A stretch of 64,000 nucleotides of DNA, taken from contig NZ_BAAAYL010000001.1 in assembly GCF_039536205.1 (NCBI RefSeq), forward strand, positions 7,254,001 to 7,318,000, written 5' to 3'. Positions 8,453 to 18,356 of this stretch are shown here, piece by piece; the stretch's first letter is position 1; each line of letters starts with the position of its first letter. Source of the stretch: Streptomyces sannanensis (GTDB lineage: Bacteria; Actinomycetota; Actinomycetes; Streptomycetales; Streptomycetaceae). The position numbers and the translations under genes were made by a program. Under the pieces are notes generated by a model that was not told the origin of the DNA, did no database searches, and saw only the letters and a program-made list of their open reading frames with translations.

Positions 8453-9382
8453 ATGGACCACACCCCAGAAACCAGTGTGCTACCCATTCTGGTGACAGGC
8501 GCGGCGGGCAGTGTCGGCGCCGTTGGGCGCTCCGTGGTCGAAGGCCTTCGGCATCGGGGGCTGCCCGTCCGGGCCATGGTGCGCCGCGATGACGAGCGGG
8601 CGGAGGCGCTGCGCGCGACGGGCGCCGAGATGGTCGTCGGGGACCTGACGCGTGCCGGCGACGTCGCCGACGCCTTGGCAGGTTGTGGACGTATCTACTT
8701 CGGCATGGGCGTGTCGGCGCAGTATCTGGAGGCTGCCGTGACGGTGGCGGCCACCGCGCGTGCGTACGGATCCCTGGAAGTGTTCGTGAACATGTCGCAG
8801 CTGACTGTCTCCGAGATGGACCTCACCAGCACCTCCGAGTCCGTGCAGCAGCGGCAGCAGTGGCTGGTGGAGCAGGTCCTCGGCTGGTCGGGCCTGCCCG
8901 TCGTCCAGGTCAGGCCCACCGTGTTCATGGAGAACCCGCTGTTCCGTGTGGGCTTTTCCTCGATCGCGAAGTACGGAAGCATCAGGCTGCCCTTCGGCCG
9001 GGCGAAAACTTCCCCTGTGGCGGCCGGGGACGTCGCCGCGGTCGTGGAGGAGATCCTGGCCGATCCTGCCCCGCACGTCGGCCGGATCCATGAGCTGACC
9101 GGCCCGCGCTCGGAGGACGTCGCTGCCATGGCGGCGGAGGTTTCCGCAGCCCTGGGCCGACCGGTCGGTTACATCGACGTCCCCTTGCAGGAATGGATCG
9201 ACGACGATCTCAGGCCATTGGGGCTGCCCGACCATGTCTTCCAGCACATCTCCACCATGGCTCGCCTTCACGCGGAGAATCGGTACGACCGCAAGGCGGA
9301 CGGGGTCGAGCAGGTCATCGGGCGGCCTCCTTCGGGGGTAGCCGATTACGTCCGTGAGAACCCCGGCCTGTTCAGCCCCTGA
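8453..9382 (+). CDS. NmrA-like NAD(P)-binding protein
   Basis: The ATG at 8453 gives MDHTPETSVLPILVTGAAGS and a 309-residue protein. Residues about 12-25 (VTGAAGSVGAVGR) are the Rossmann glycine motif of the NmrA/atypical SDR group. VVGDLTRAGDVADAL follows the second strand, where Asp usually contacts the cofactor. PTVFMENPL and the C-terminal half fit the NmrA substrate/effector region. No classical YxxxK active site is evident, so the protein may be a redox-sensing regulator rather than an enzyme. The tandem repeat at 8350-8390 suggests regulated transcription. It follows the SDR gene and may share a role with it. Confidence 0.8.
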   Translation: MDHTPETSVLPILVTGAAGSVGAVGRSVVEGLRHRGLPVRAMVRRDDERAEALRATGAEMVVGDLTRAGDVADALAGCGRIYFGMGVSAQYLEAAVTVAATARAYGSLEVFVNMSQLTVSEMDLTSTSESVQQRQQWLVEQVLGWSGLPVVQVRPTVFMENPLFRVGFSSIAKYGSIRLPFGRAKTSPVAAGDVAAVVEEILADPAPHVGRIHELTGPRSEDVAAMAAEVSAALGRPVGYIDVPLQEWIDDDLRPLGLPDHVFQHISTMARLHAENRYDRKADGVEQVIGRPPSGVADYVRENPGLFSP

Positions 9383-9545
9383 AACCACATACGCCTTGGC
9401 GAGCCGGCCATCGCCGTGGAGCGCGGGCTGCGACCCGGCAGCAAGGTCGGCCTCCTTCTCGTCCGCCCCTGATAGCCGCCGGAAGACGTGGTGTTCCCCG
9501 GATTCGGTGATCGCCATACGCATCGCGACGGAAAGTACCCGGCTC

Positions 9546-9872
9546 ATGAGTGACGAGCTTCTCGATCTGGCCATCGCCACCGCCGGTGGCCAAGAACCCT
9601 GGGACACCTTGTGCGGCCTGAACATCGACATCTCCATCGGCGGCCCGATCTGGGCGTCGAAGGGCTGGCCGCCGGACAAGACGTTCGACCAGATCCTGAC
9701 CCTCGACACAGTCAGAGAGCACATCGTATTCACCCCGTTCACCCGCCCCGCCCAGCGGATGGTCTTCGACGCCGCCGACCGCGTCACCATGCAGACCCTC
9801 GACGGCGAACCGCTCGAGACCCTCGCCCCCGCACGCGCCAGCTTCAAGGGAACGCTGGCGAAGGGCGCCTGA
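9546..9872 (+). pseudogene. 3'-truncated gene fused to the att2 terminator hairpin
   Basis: The ATG at 9546 begins MSDELLDLAIATAGGQEPWD and the frame runs through CGLNIDISIGGPIWASKGWP to ASFKGTLAKGA. It appears to be the first part of a longer Streptomyces protein of unknown function. The frame ends at the TGA inside GGGCGCCTGAC, the left arm of the att2 terminator hairpin. The coding sequence was therefore joined to the attachment-site region by a deletion or recombination event that removed the gene's 3' end. Confidence 0.55.
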
Positions 9873-9898
9873 CAGGCATCTGCCCTGGTCAGGCGCCC
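9863..9898. terminator. Terminator hairpin beside att2
   Basis: GGGCGCCTGAC (9863-9873) pairs with GTCAGGCGCCC (9888-9898) around a 14-base loop and is followed by TT. It is the att2 copy of the hairpin found downstream of the aldehyde dehydrogenase gene. Confidence 0.7.
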
Positions 9899-9912
9899 TT
9901 CTGCTGTGTCTA

Positions 9913-9973
9913 GAAGAAGCCGAGCTTCTTCGGCGAGTACGACACCAGCAGGTTCTTCGTCTGCTGGTGGTAC
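9913..9973. repeat. att2: second direct repeat of the aldehyde dehydrogenase 3' end
   Basis: This is the same 61-bp unit as att1, including the TAG stop on the minus strand (gtgtctagaagaagc, shared with att3). The minus strand encodes [18 protein letters not shown]. It separates the 9.4-kb element on the left from the 41.8-kb defence island on the right. Confidence 0.88.
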
Positions 9974-10033
9974 AGCAGTTGCACCCAAGCTGACCAGGGG
10001 AAACAGCAGTTGGTGCGGCTCACTGGAGGGGTC

Positions 10034-10063
10034 TGGTCCGGAAATGGTCCGGATCTTGGTCCG
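10034..10063. repeat. TGGTCCG repeats in the island left arm
   Basis: TGGTCCGG at 10034-10041 and 10045-10052 and TGGTCCG at 10057-10063 recur at 11-12 bp spacing, near att2. They echo the motifs beside att1 and att3. The surrounding 9974-10498 holds no other recognisable gene; its open frames lack starts with ribosome binding sites. Confidence 0.5.
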
Positions 10064-10498
10064 TCTCGGCTTGCGCAAGGGGTTGCTGCTGGGCGGGGCC
10101 TCCTCGGCCCGGCGCTGTGATCGGCAGTGCGACGAGCTGGATTCCGCCGGGGACCTCCCCCGTTTGCCGAGCACGGGTCGGCGGGTTCAGATGTCCAGGC
10201 GGCGGCGCCGGGTAGGCCGTTGAGGAGTCGGTCGCCTTTCGGCCTTCGGCCCTCAATGAGTCGCAGCGGAACCGTTCGGACGCCACGGCGGCGGAAGCAG
10301 GAGCGGCAACCAGGAGCAGGGCGGCGCTCACCCCGGCGGACGACGCAGCACGCCGCCCTGCAGCGGATCTTCTGCCCCGTCGTGCTCGCTGCTGAGGCTG
10401 GTAGCGCCTGGTGACCACGTGATTCCGATGAATCTTCGACCAACACCTGAGTTCAGGCGCTAATGTGCCGACATCACCATAGAAGCAGGGGAACTCAC

Positions 10499-10954
10499 GT
10501 GAATCTTGACCCGTCACAGCTCTTCGACGACTCGGTCACCTGGCTCCTCCAGGCCCTCAAGGCCGGCACGGGCGAGGGCATCAAGGCTGCTGTAGCTCGG
10601 TGGTTCTCCCGGGGGGACGATGATGCCGAGCAAACCGTCCTCAGCCGCCTGGACCGTACGGCTGACGTGCTTGGCGCTGCTCCCGAAGGTCCGGAAGGCG
10701 AGGGCGTACTCAATAGTCAGCATGAGCGTTGGGTCGGCCGGTTCGAGGATGCCTACAGTGACTGGGACGGGGACCAACAAGCAGTTGCTCTCGAGGAGTT
10801 GAGGTCTCTCCTTGAGGAGCACGCACGGGCCGTTGGCGCGCAGTCGGGCGACGGTGGAGTCTCAGTGGCCGGAAACATGAGTATCAAGGCCGAAGGCGGT
10901 TCCATCGCTGCAGCCATCATCAACGGCGGAGCAAGCATCGGCTCCCCTTCCTAG
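10499..10954 (+). CDS. Small protein of unknown function upstream of a STAND-like NTPase
   Basis: GTG at 10499 follows AGGGGA and gives a 151-residue acidic, helical protein (MNLDPSQLFDDSVTWLLQAL). The last 30 residues, VAGNMSIKAEGGSIAAAIIN then GGASIG, read as a short beta-rich Gly motif of the kind often seen in actinobacterial NTPase-linked proteins. The TAG at 10952 is immediately followed, in another frame, by open sequence continuous with the next gene (ADFGTELNEATATSS). The two frames may therefore be parts of one protein separated by a frameshift. I do not recognise a named family. Confidence 0.55.
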   Translation: MNLDPSQLFDDSVTWLLQALKAGTGEGIKAAVARWFSRGDDDAEQTVLSRLDRTADVLGAAPEGPEGEGVLNSQHERWVGRFEDAYSDWDGDQQAVALEELRSLLEEHARAVGAQSGDGGVSVAGNMSIKAEGGSIAAAIINGGASIGSPS

Positions 10955-11070
10955 CCGACTTCGGCACAGAGCTGAACGAAGCCACGGCCACCTCCAGCCA
11001 GGCGCCAGTATTTCCGGACCTGGCTCAGCTCCCTTCTGATGCGCGTTTGATCTTTGCGCAGGATCGTTCG

Positions 11071-13455
11071 ATGGCGGCTGAGAAGGTCGTCATCTACAAC
11101 TTCCCTCCCTCCCACACGCCGGCGCCCCCGCTGCCAGCTGTCAGCAAGTCCTTCGCGTCCTGGGAAGTGGGTGAACTCAGCGTCAAACCATCCATCGGGG
11201 AGGGGCTACCCCCGTACGTCGAGCGGGCCCACGACCTCGAGCTGCGTCAGTGCCTGAGAAAGATCAGGAACGGCTCCTCCTCAGTTGTCGTGATCGAGGG
11301 AAACTCCTGTGCCGGGAAAACACGCGCAGCCTACGAAGGCGCCGGTACAGAACTGCACGACTGGGCGCTCCTCTATCCTCACTCAGCTGACGGCCTCAGG
11401 CAGGCGGCAGTAAAGGGGCTGGTCAGACCACGAACCATCATTTGGCTCGACGACGCCTACAGCACTGTCCTTGCCGATCGGGACGGCGAGGAGGCCGCCG
11501 CTCTGCTCCTGACGCTCAAAGATGCCGTGAGCCACCTGGCGATCGTCGTCACCATCTGGCCCGGCCACTACGAAAAGCTCACCGGCGCCGCCCCTGCCTC
11601 CGAGGGGCAGGACCGCCTTGCTCGGCGCCGGACGCTTCTTCAGGCCAGCCACCGCGTCACCGTCCCCGACACCTTCACCGACCGCGAGCTCGATGACTTC
11701 CAACGCCGGGTCACCGACCCGCAGTGGGTGCAGGCGGCAGACAGCGCCCGTGGTACGCAGGAGTTGACCCAGACGCTGGCCGCCGCAGTAGAACTCATGC
11801 ACCGCTACCGCCGCAGCGACCACCCCGGCAAGGCCCTGGTGACCGCAGCAGCTGACCTCCGCCGGCTCGGAGTGCGCGAACCCATTCCAGTGCGCACCCT
11901 CACCGCAGCAGCACCCGGCTACCTGACCTCGCACGCGCGCATGAAACTCGTCGGCGACTGGGCAGCAACCGCACTCGCCTGGGCGCGAGAACCCTGCCAT
12001 GGCGTGTGCCCTGCCCTGCCGCCCGTCCTGCACCCCGACGGCTTCGGACCGGACCCGGACCGATGCGACCTCAATGACTATCTGGAGCAGCACATTGCCG
12101 AGGAGCGTGCCTTCACCGCCCCTCCTTCCCCCTTCTGGCAGGCCGCGCTGACGGCGGATCTCGGCGGTCTCTCCTATGCGAAGTTGGGCACCGCAGCCTT
12201 CTCCAGCGCCCGGTTCAAGATCGCTCGTGATCTGTACATCAAGGCACTTGAGCGTCACCACACACCTGCGTTCAGTGACCTCTGCGTCCTCTATAGCGAG
12301 ACGGGAATGATCCACACGCGGCGCGGAATCGACGAGCTCCTTGCGCTGTGCGAACCGATTGAGGACGGCGGCGAAAGCGCCTTTCATCTGGGCACCGACA
12401 TCGGCTATGTCGCGACGGGGCAGGTGGACGCCGAGTACCGAGAGAGGAGTGCCGAACTCGCGACGGCGCTGCTCGAGCGCGCTGCTGAGGCAGGCCACGA
12501 GCTTGCTAGGACCGCCCTCGTCATGATGTACGAGGATCTCGGCCAGCTGGATGAGGCGGCCGCGGTGGCGCGGGTAGCGGATACCCCAGAAGCCCAGCAG
12601 GAGCATCCAGCATCGCTCTTGCATCAGGCGGCGGAGGGCGACGCGGACGCGCTGCACGAACTGAAGAGGCTCGCACACACCGGCGGACCCCGCTGGCATG
12701 CCCTCGTGGCAACGGCCTTCGACGTGCCCTCCCGTCTGTGCGCGTGGCCTTCCAAGCTGAGCAAGCAAGGGGAGCGGGACCTGGCCCGGCAACTCCTGGA
12801 TGCCGGCGTCGCCGCGAAGTCCGCTGCGGCTCTGGGCATGTTGCTCGACTTCCTGGACCGCCCAGAGGATCAGCAGGAGGCAGCGGCCCTCAAACGTTCG
12901 GCAGCAGAAACCGATCCACACTTCTTGTTCCAGCTGTTCATGGAACTGTGGCCCGAGCGCCGACGCGAGGCACTCGCACTGCTCAGCAGAGCACGCCGTC
13001 AGCGCCAGCACGGGGCCGTGCGGATCGTCGTCCGGCATCTACACAAGATCCCCAGTGCACGCCACACTGCTGAAGACATCGCCCACATTCTGGCCATGAG
13101 AGACCGGCAACCCTGGGCACAGTACGAACTGGCCTTGTGGATGTACGAGCGACTCGAAACAACTGAGGAGGGACTGCCCCCGCTGGAGAGCATTCCCGAC
13201 GAGGTGTTCGCGCTCATGGAAGCTGCAGCGGCTCATCACCAAGACGCACGCCGCTTGTGGGGACAGCTCCTGAGTCGCATGGGGAGGGAGTACGAAGCCC
13301 GCGAGGCCCTGTTCGCCGCTGTCGACAGCGGCGACTACACCATCGTCACCCACGGCGAACTCGGTGAGCACCTGTTCCCAAACCAGCCGACCAAGGCCGA
13401 GCAGTTGAAGATGTACGGCCTTACCGCTGAGGGAGAGCCACACGACGTCTGGTAG
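11071..13455 (+). CDS. STAND-like P-loop NTPase with helical repeats
   Basis: From ATG 11071 the protein is about 794 residues; a TTG at 11047 is an alternative, and the frame is open back to 10954. A P-loop GNSCAGKT lies near residue 77 and a Walker B-like IIWLDDAY near 122. The C-terminal 500 residues are Ala/Leu/Glu-rich TPR or SEL1-like helical repeats (ARDLYIKALERHHTPAFSDL, ATALLERAAEAGHELARTAL). This is the NTPase-plus-sensor-repeat plan of STAND proteins, many of which act in phage defence or signalling. No effector domain is recognisable in the N-terminal 70 residues. The preceding 151-residue gene may supply that part. Confidence 0.65.
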   Translation: MAAEKVVIYNFPPSHTPAPPLPAVSKSFASWEVGELSVKPSIGEGLPPYVERAHDLELRQCLRKIRNGSSSVVVIEGNSCAGKTRAAYEGAGTELHDWALLYPHSADGLRQAAVKGLVRPRTIIWLDDAYSTVLADRDGEEAAALLLTLKDAVSHLAIVVTIWPGHYEKLTGAAPASEGQDRLARRRTLLQASHRVTVPDTFTDRELDDFQRRVTDPQWVQAADSARGTQELTQTLAAAVELMHRYRRSDHPGKALVTAAADLRRLGVREPIPVRTLTAAAPGYLTSHARMKLVGDWAATALAWAREPCHGVCPALPPVLHPDGFGPDPDRCDLNDYLEQHIAEERAFTAPPSPFWQAALTADLGGLSYAKLGTAAFSSARFKIARDLYIKALERHHTPAFSDLCVLYSETGMIHTRRGIDELLALCEPIEDGGESAFHLGTDIGYVATGQVDAEYRERSAELATALLERAAEAGHELARTALVMMYEDLGQLDEAAAVARVADTPEAQQEHPASLLHQAAEGDADALHELKRLAHTGGPRWHALVATAFDVPSRLCAWPSKLSKQGERDLARQLLDAGVAAKSAAALGMLLDFLDRPEDQQEAAALKRSAAETDPHFLFQLFMELWPERRREALALLSRARRQRQHGAVRIVVRHLHKIPSARHTAEDIAHILAMRDRQPWAQYELALWMYERLETTEEGLPPLESIPDEVFALMEAAAAHHQDARRLWGQLLSRMGREYEAREALFAAVDSGDYTIVTHGELGEHLFPNQPTKAEQLKMYGLTAEGEPHDVW

Positions 13456-13803
13456 TCCAACGACCAGGAGCTACGGCCATCCACTGCTCGACCAGTTGCC
13501 CGCGATCGAGTCCGCTCATCCATCTCAGAGCCCGACTAAAGGGTGTTGCAGAAGCCTATGATCAGGCAGTGGGAGCGGTGTTCGGGCCTGCTTCTCGGGA
13601 TCAGTCCGGAAGGCTCTACCCAATGGGCCCGCGTCGGGATCCGCTTGCCCGTTACCCGGCTTGCAGCGTACGAGCGCTTTGATCAAACGTGCATGCTACG
13701 GAGCCACAGGCCGCCGGTGTCAAACGCCCTTCAGGGCTCCTCCGCGCTCAGTAGGATCACCGGCAGAGTGGGGCGGGAGGCGCACGGGGTGGGGAGCAGC
13801 GGT
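13456..13803. other. Intergenic region upstream of the sacsin-like gene
   Basis: This 348-bp stretch contains no supportable gene. It should include the promoter of the sacsin-like gene; a GGGGAG lies shortly before its ATG. No operator or hairpin stood out. Confidence 0.35.
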
Positions 13804-16800
13804 ATGGCAGCGGGGGGCTGGCGACCGTCGGCGGAGCGTGCGCGGCAGCGCCGGTCGGCCGCTGTGCGCAGGCGTGTGCACGAGAAGGCGTTGGTCGAGG
13901 TGCGCGGCTGTCTGCGGGACTGGGACGACGGCCGTGATGCGGCCCGCGAGGCCAAGGCCGTGGCCGAAACGATCATCGCGCCCGAGTACGAGGGCCGGGT
14001 GCTCATCGAGTTGTTGCAGAACGCGCACGACGCGCACCCGGCCAGAGCCACCGACGGACGCATCGAGATCCGGTTGGACGAGGACGAGGGTGAGCACGGC
14101 ACCCTTTATGTGGCCAATCGCGGCAAGCCGTTCGGCGGCAAGAACTTCAAGGACCTGTGCAGCATCGCCCTTTCCAGCAAGCGTGCCGACGCCGGGATCG
14201 GCCACAAGGGCGTCGGTTTCAAGAGCGTGCTGCACCTGTGCGACGCGCCCGAGGTCTACAGCGTGGCCAGGGAGGGGTCCCGGCTCCTCGACGGGTTCAC
14301 CTTCCGGTTCGCCCGGCTCGACGACTACGACGCGCTCGCCCGGGAGGTGGCGCCCGAACGCGACGGTTTCGCCGACTACTTGAAGGAAAACCTGCTCACG
14401 CTGAAGGTGCCAGTCTTCCTGGAGGAGCCGCCGAAGACCGTCCAAGGCTTCGCGCGCCGGGGCTTTGTCACCGTCATCCGTCTGCCGTTGAAGTCGGCCG
14501 ACGCGCGCTCGGCCGCCGGGGCGCAGGTGCGGGAACTCATGGACGACAACGCCCCGTTCGAGCTGTTCCTCGACCGGCTGGAGCGTGTCCGGCTGGAGTG
14601 GCGGGCCGCGGGGGAGACCCGGCGCAGGACGTATGACCGTCAGGTGGAGGTGATGCACCACGCCCGTGGCCTGAAGGTGCAGCAGATCACCTTGCGTCGG
14701 CGGATGCGACTGATCGTCGTCTGTGGGAAGGCCGCCCCGGACCGCGCACGGGAGGCGCTCGCCGCGTCGATCGAGAAGAGCGGGATGCGACGCGACTGGA
14801 TGGCCTGGGAGAAGAAGGCCGAGGTACGGGTCGCCGTACCGGTTGGCGATCCCTTGCGGGACGGGCGGCTCTACGCCTTCCTGCCGATGGGCGAGCAGAT
14901 CTCGGCACCCGTCCGCGGCTATGTCCACGCACCGTTCTTCGCGGAGATGAACCGTCGTTCGTTCAACGAGGCGGTGCCATGGAACGGCCTGCTGCTCGAC
15001 ACCGTGGCTGAGGTGTGCGCCCGCGCGGTGCTCGCCGCGGCGGATGGGCGGGCATCCATTCCGCGTGGCGCGCTCGTCGACCTGATGTGCTGGCAGCCCA
15101 AGGCACTGGCGCGGCTGACGTCTGCCTTCCAACGGCTAGACAATGGCATCGCCCACGTGCCGTTCATCCCGGTGATCGGAACGACACCCGGGGCTCGCAC
15201 CTCCCTGCACCGTGCCCTTCTGTGGGAAGGGAAGGACGGCTCCACGGTCTTCACCCCGCACGCCGTCGCCGCCACGGGGGTCATGGATCTCCTCGACCCG
15301 CATCTGCACCCCACTCGGTTGCGGTGGCTGGCGTCCCTGGCCAGGAGCGTGGGCATGCGCCTCGAACCCCCCACAGAGCGCCTCGCGTTGTGGGCGGAAG
15401 GGCTCGCCGAGGCCGCCGTACGTGACACCTTTGATCCCGGATGGTGGGCGGACTTCTACTACGACCTCTCCCAGGCGTTCCCTGACGGCTCGGCCCTGAC
15501 CGGCAAGCGGATCGTCATTACTTCCAGTTCGACGACGGCACCGGCCGGCGCGGATGGCGTCTTCTTCGACCGCGACACTCCGCAGGGCGGCTCCCTGCCG
15601 ACACTGCCCGACGGCCTGTCCGACCGCCTGCACTTCGTGCATGAGGGCATCGCCTGGTCCGGCAAGGGCCGCAAGCGCAGAGCCCAGGGCCGCAAGTGGC
15701 TCAGGACCGCGAACCTCGTCCACGACTACGGCGCCGACCGGGTGCTCGCGGTCGTCGCAGCCGCACTGAGCGCGGACAGCGAGGACAACGACGTACGCTT
15801 GGCCTGCCTCCGCTACGCCTGCGCGGTCTCCCACGCTCTGGAGACGGAGGGCCGCAGGGCTCCCGTCCTGGGGAATCTCCACGTACTGACCCGGGCCGGC
15901 TGGATCGACGCGAGCCGTGCCATGTTCGGGACGGGATGGCCCGCCGAGCACTCCTCCGTCGACGACACCCTGACCCGATTCCTGGAGCGCGTCCGGGAAC
16001 TGTCTCCCGTGCTCACCCAGACGGAAGGACGGCTCCTCGTCCGCCCCGACGAGCTATGCGGCGACGCGATCCCCGTGGAGGCCATGCGACGCTTCCTCGA
16101 ACGGCACCACGTCGCTCATGGCCTCCGTCCCCGGTACGAGACCTTCCGCACCAGTGTCAGGGGAGACACCCTTAACCGGCCCTCCCGTTTCTGGGCCCCG
16201 GAGCGGCCGGATCTGCTGCCGCAGTGGCGGACGAGCGCCGAGCGCTGGCGGAACCGGCGTAGGGTCGGCTACATCAGCGTGGAGTACCACTCACGCTCCC
16301 GTGCCGCGGCCATGCTGCCCGGTCAGGACGACTACGCCGCCTTCTGCGAAGAGGACCGCAGACTCTACGCGGAGCTCATCGTGCACGGCCTCGCCTTCGC
16401 CTGGGCCGACTCCGCACTGGAGATGCAGTTCGTACGCCACAGCGATCCCGCCGGGACGCCCTGGCCCACTCCGCTGTCCGCCTTCCTCACCCACGCACCG
16501 TGGATCCCGCAGACGGCCGCCCCGAGCGCCACCTCGGCGGGGACCGTGTTCGCCACCGCCGGCACGGCCTGGTGGTGGCACGGCACGCAGCCCCCGCCCC
16601 AGTTCCTCAGCGTGGTGCCGGCTTCCTTGCGCAGCAGGCGGTCCGCCAAGCTCGTGGCACGGCTCGGCCTGCTCGGCATCCGCTCCTGGGACGATCCCGG
16701 CACCGCGCTCGACCGGCTCCGCCACCTGCCGGACCTGGTGCAGGCCAACGTCCACCTCAGGGAAGGAAGACTCGCGCACGAGATCGGACGGGAGTACGAG

Positions 16801-18356
16801 AAGGCGTGGGCGCAGCTGCTGCCGGCGGAGGGCGGGATGCGCACCGCCGACGGCGGGCAGCCCGCGGCGCCGCGCCGGCTGCTGGTGACCCGCGCTGGTG
16901 CCCTCGCCTCGCTGGACCCGGCGGAGACGGATGAGACGGTCTTCGTCCCGGATCTTGATGGGGCCCAGAACCGAGCTCTTCTGGACCGGGTCCCCGTGCC
17001 CGTGATCCCGGTACGGGACAGGGCACTGGGCGGCCGGGTCCACGCTTTCCTCCAACGGAGGACTACGTTCGACGTCCAGCGGTGCGGCGAGGCCGCGCAC
17101 GACATCCAGGCCGACGGATTGCCCGTCCGTGACGCACCGCATGTGCCGTTGACGGAGTACGCGGGATCCTGGCTGCTCACCCTGGTCGCGGCCCTGGTGG
17201 AGTTCGACGAGGAAAGAGCGTCCCGTCCGGAGCCCGTGGCCGCGGCCGACGTGGCCGGCCTACTGCATCGCTGCGACGTGACCGTGGCCGGCGAGGCCGT
17301 CCTCTGGATCGCCGGCCACCGGCTCACCGAGCACGGAGCGGACCGAGCCCTGCTGCACCCGCACCCAGACCGGCCCCGTGTGGTCGTCGTGCACAGCGAG
17401 CCGCGTACCGGCTGGCGAGTGCTCCGCACCGCAGCCCCCGCCGTGGCTGCCCTCATCGGCGCACCCTACCTCGCAGACCTGCTCTGGAAGGCGCTAACCA
17501 AACTGGAGGAACGCGGCCTGAAGACCGACCACGTCCCGGAGGAGGATCTCACGGACGTCCTGGACCTGCGGCCGCACCAACTGCACGCCGTCCTCGCCGA
17601 GCGGGCGTCACAGCGTTCCGGCAGCGCGCGGCTTGTCCCCCTCCTCGCCTGCCTCGATCTCGACCTCGCGGAGCAACTGCGGCAACACACCGAGGACTTC
17701 TCCGACCGCGCCGCCCTCCTCACCTGGCTCACCGACCGGATCGGCGCACCGAACGCGGAACAGCTCGTGCGGTTGCTGGAGGACGACGACCGGGAACGGC
17801 AACTGAGCGCCATATCCGTGTCTCTTGTCGACGCCAACCGCGCATGGCGCGCTCTGGGCCTCCCGGAGATCGACAACAGGGACCGGCATGAACGGCATTT
17901 CGCGGCATGGCTTCAGCGGAACCGTCCCGCGCTCGCCGAGCGGATCAGGGACGCCTATAGGGACGTCCACCGGTCCGGACGGTCCCTGGCCGGGTACGTG
18001 AAGCTGCGCGACCTCTCCCTACTGGCGCCGGACCCGGCCTGGCACACGACGCTGTGGCATCTCTCCGACGAACTCCTCCAAGCCCACGCGGACGCCTGGC
18101 TGATGAAACAGCTTCCCGCACCCTCCTCGACGTCACGCCCGCTGAGGCCGCTGGCCGAGGTACGCGAGGCATCCAGCACAGCGGTGCACAAGCAGGTACC
18201 GCGGCTGCGGCAACTAATCGAGGAATGGGAGCACTTCCATGCCGCAAGTCGCCCCACGGTGCTGCCCCCGGCCCAGGACATCCTGCGGGAACTGGACGGC
18301 GACGGCCTGCTGGACTTCGAAGTCTTGTCCGTGAAGGCGTTGACCGCTTGGCTTAG

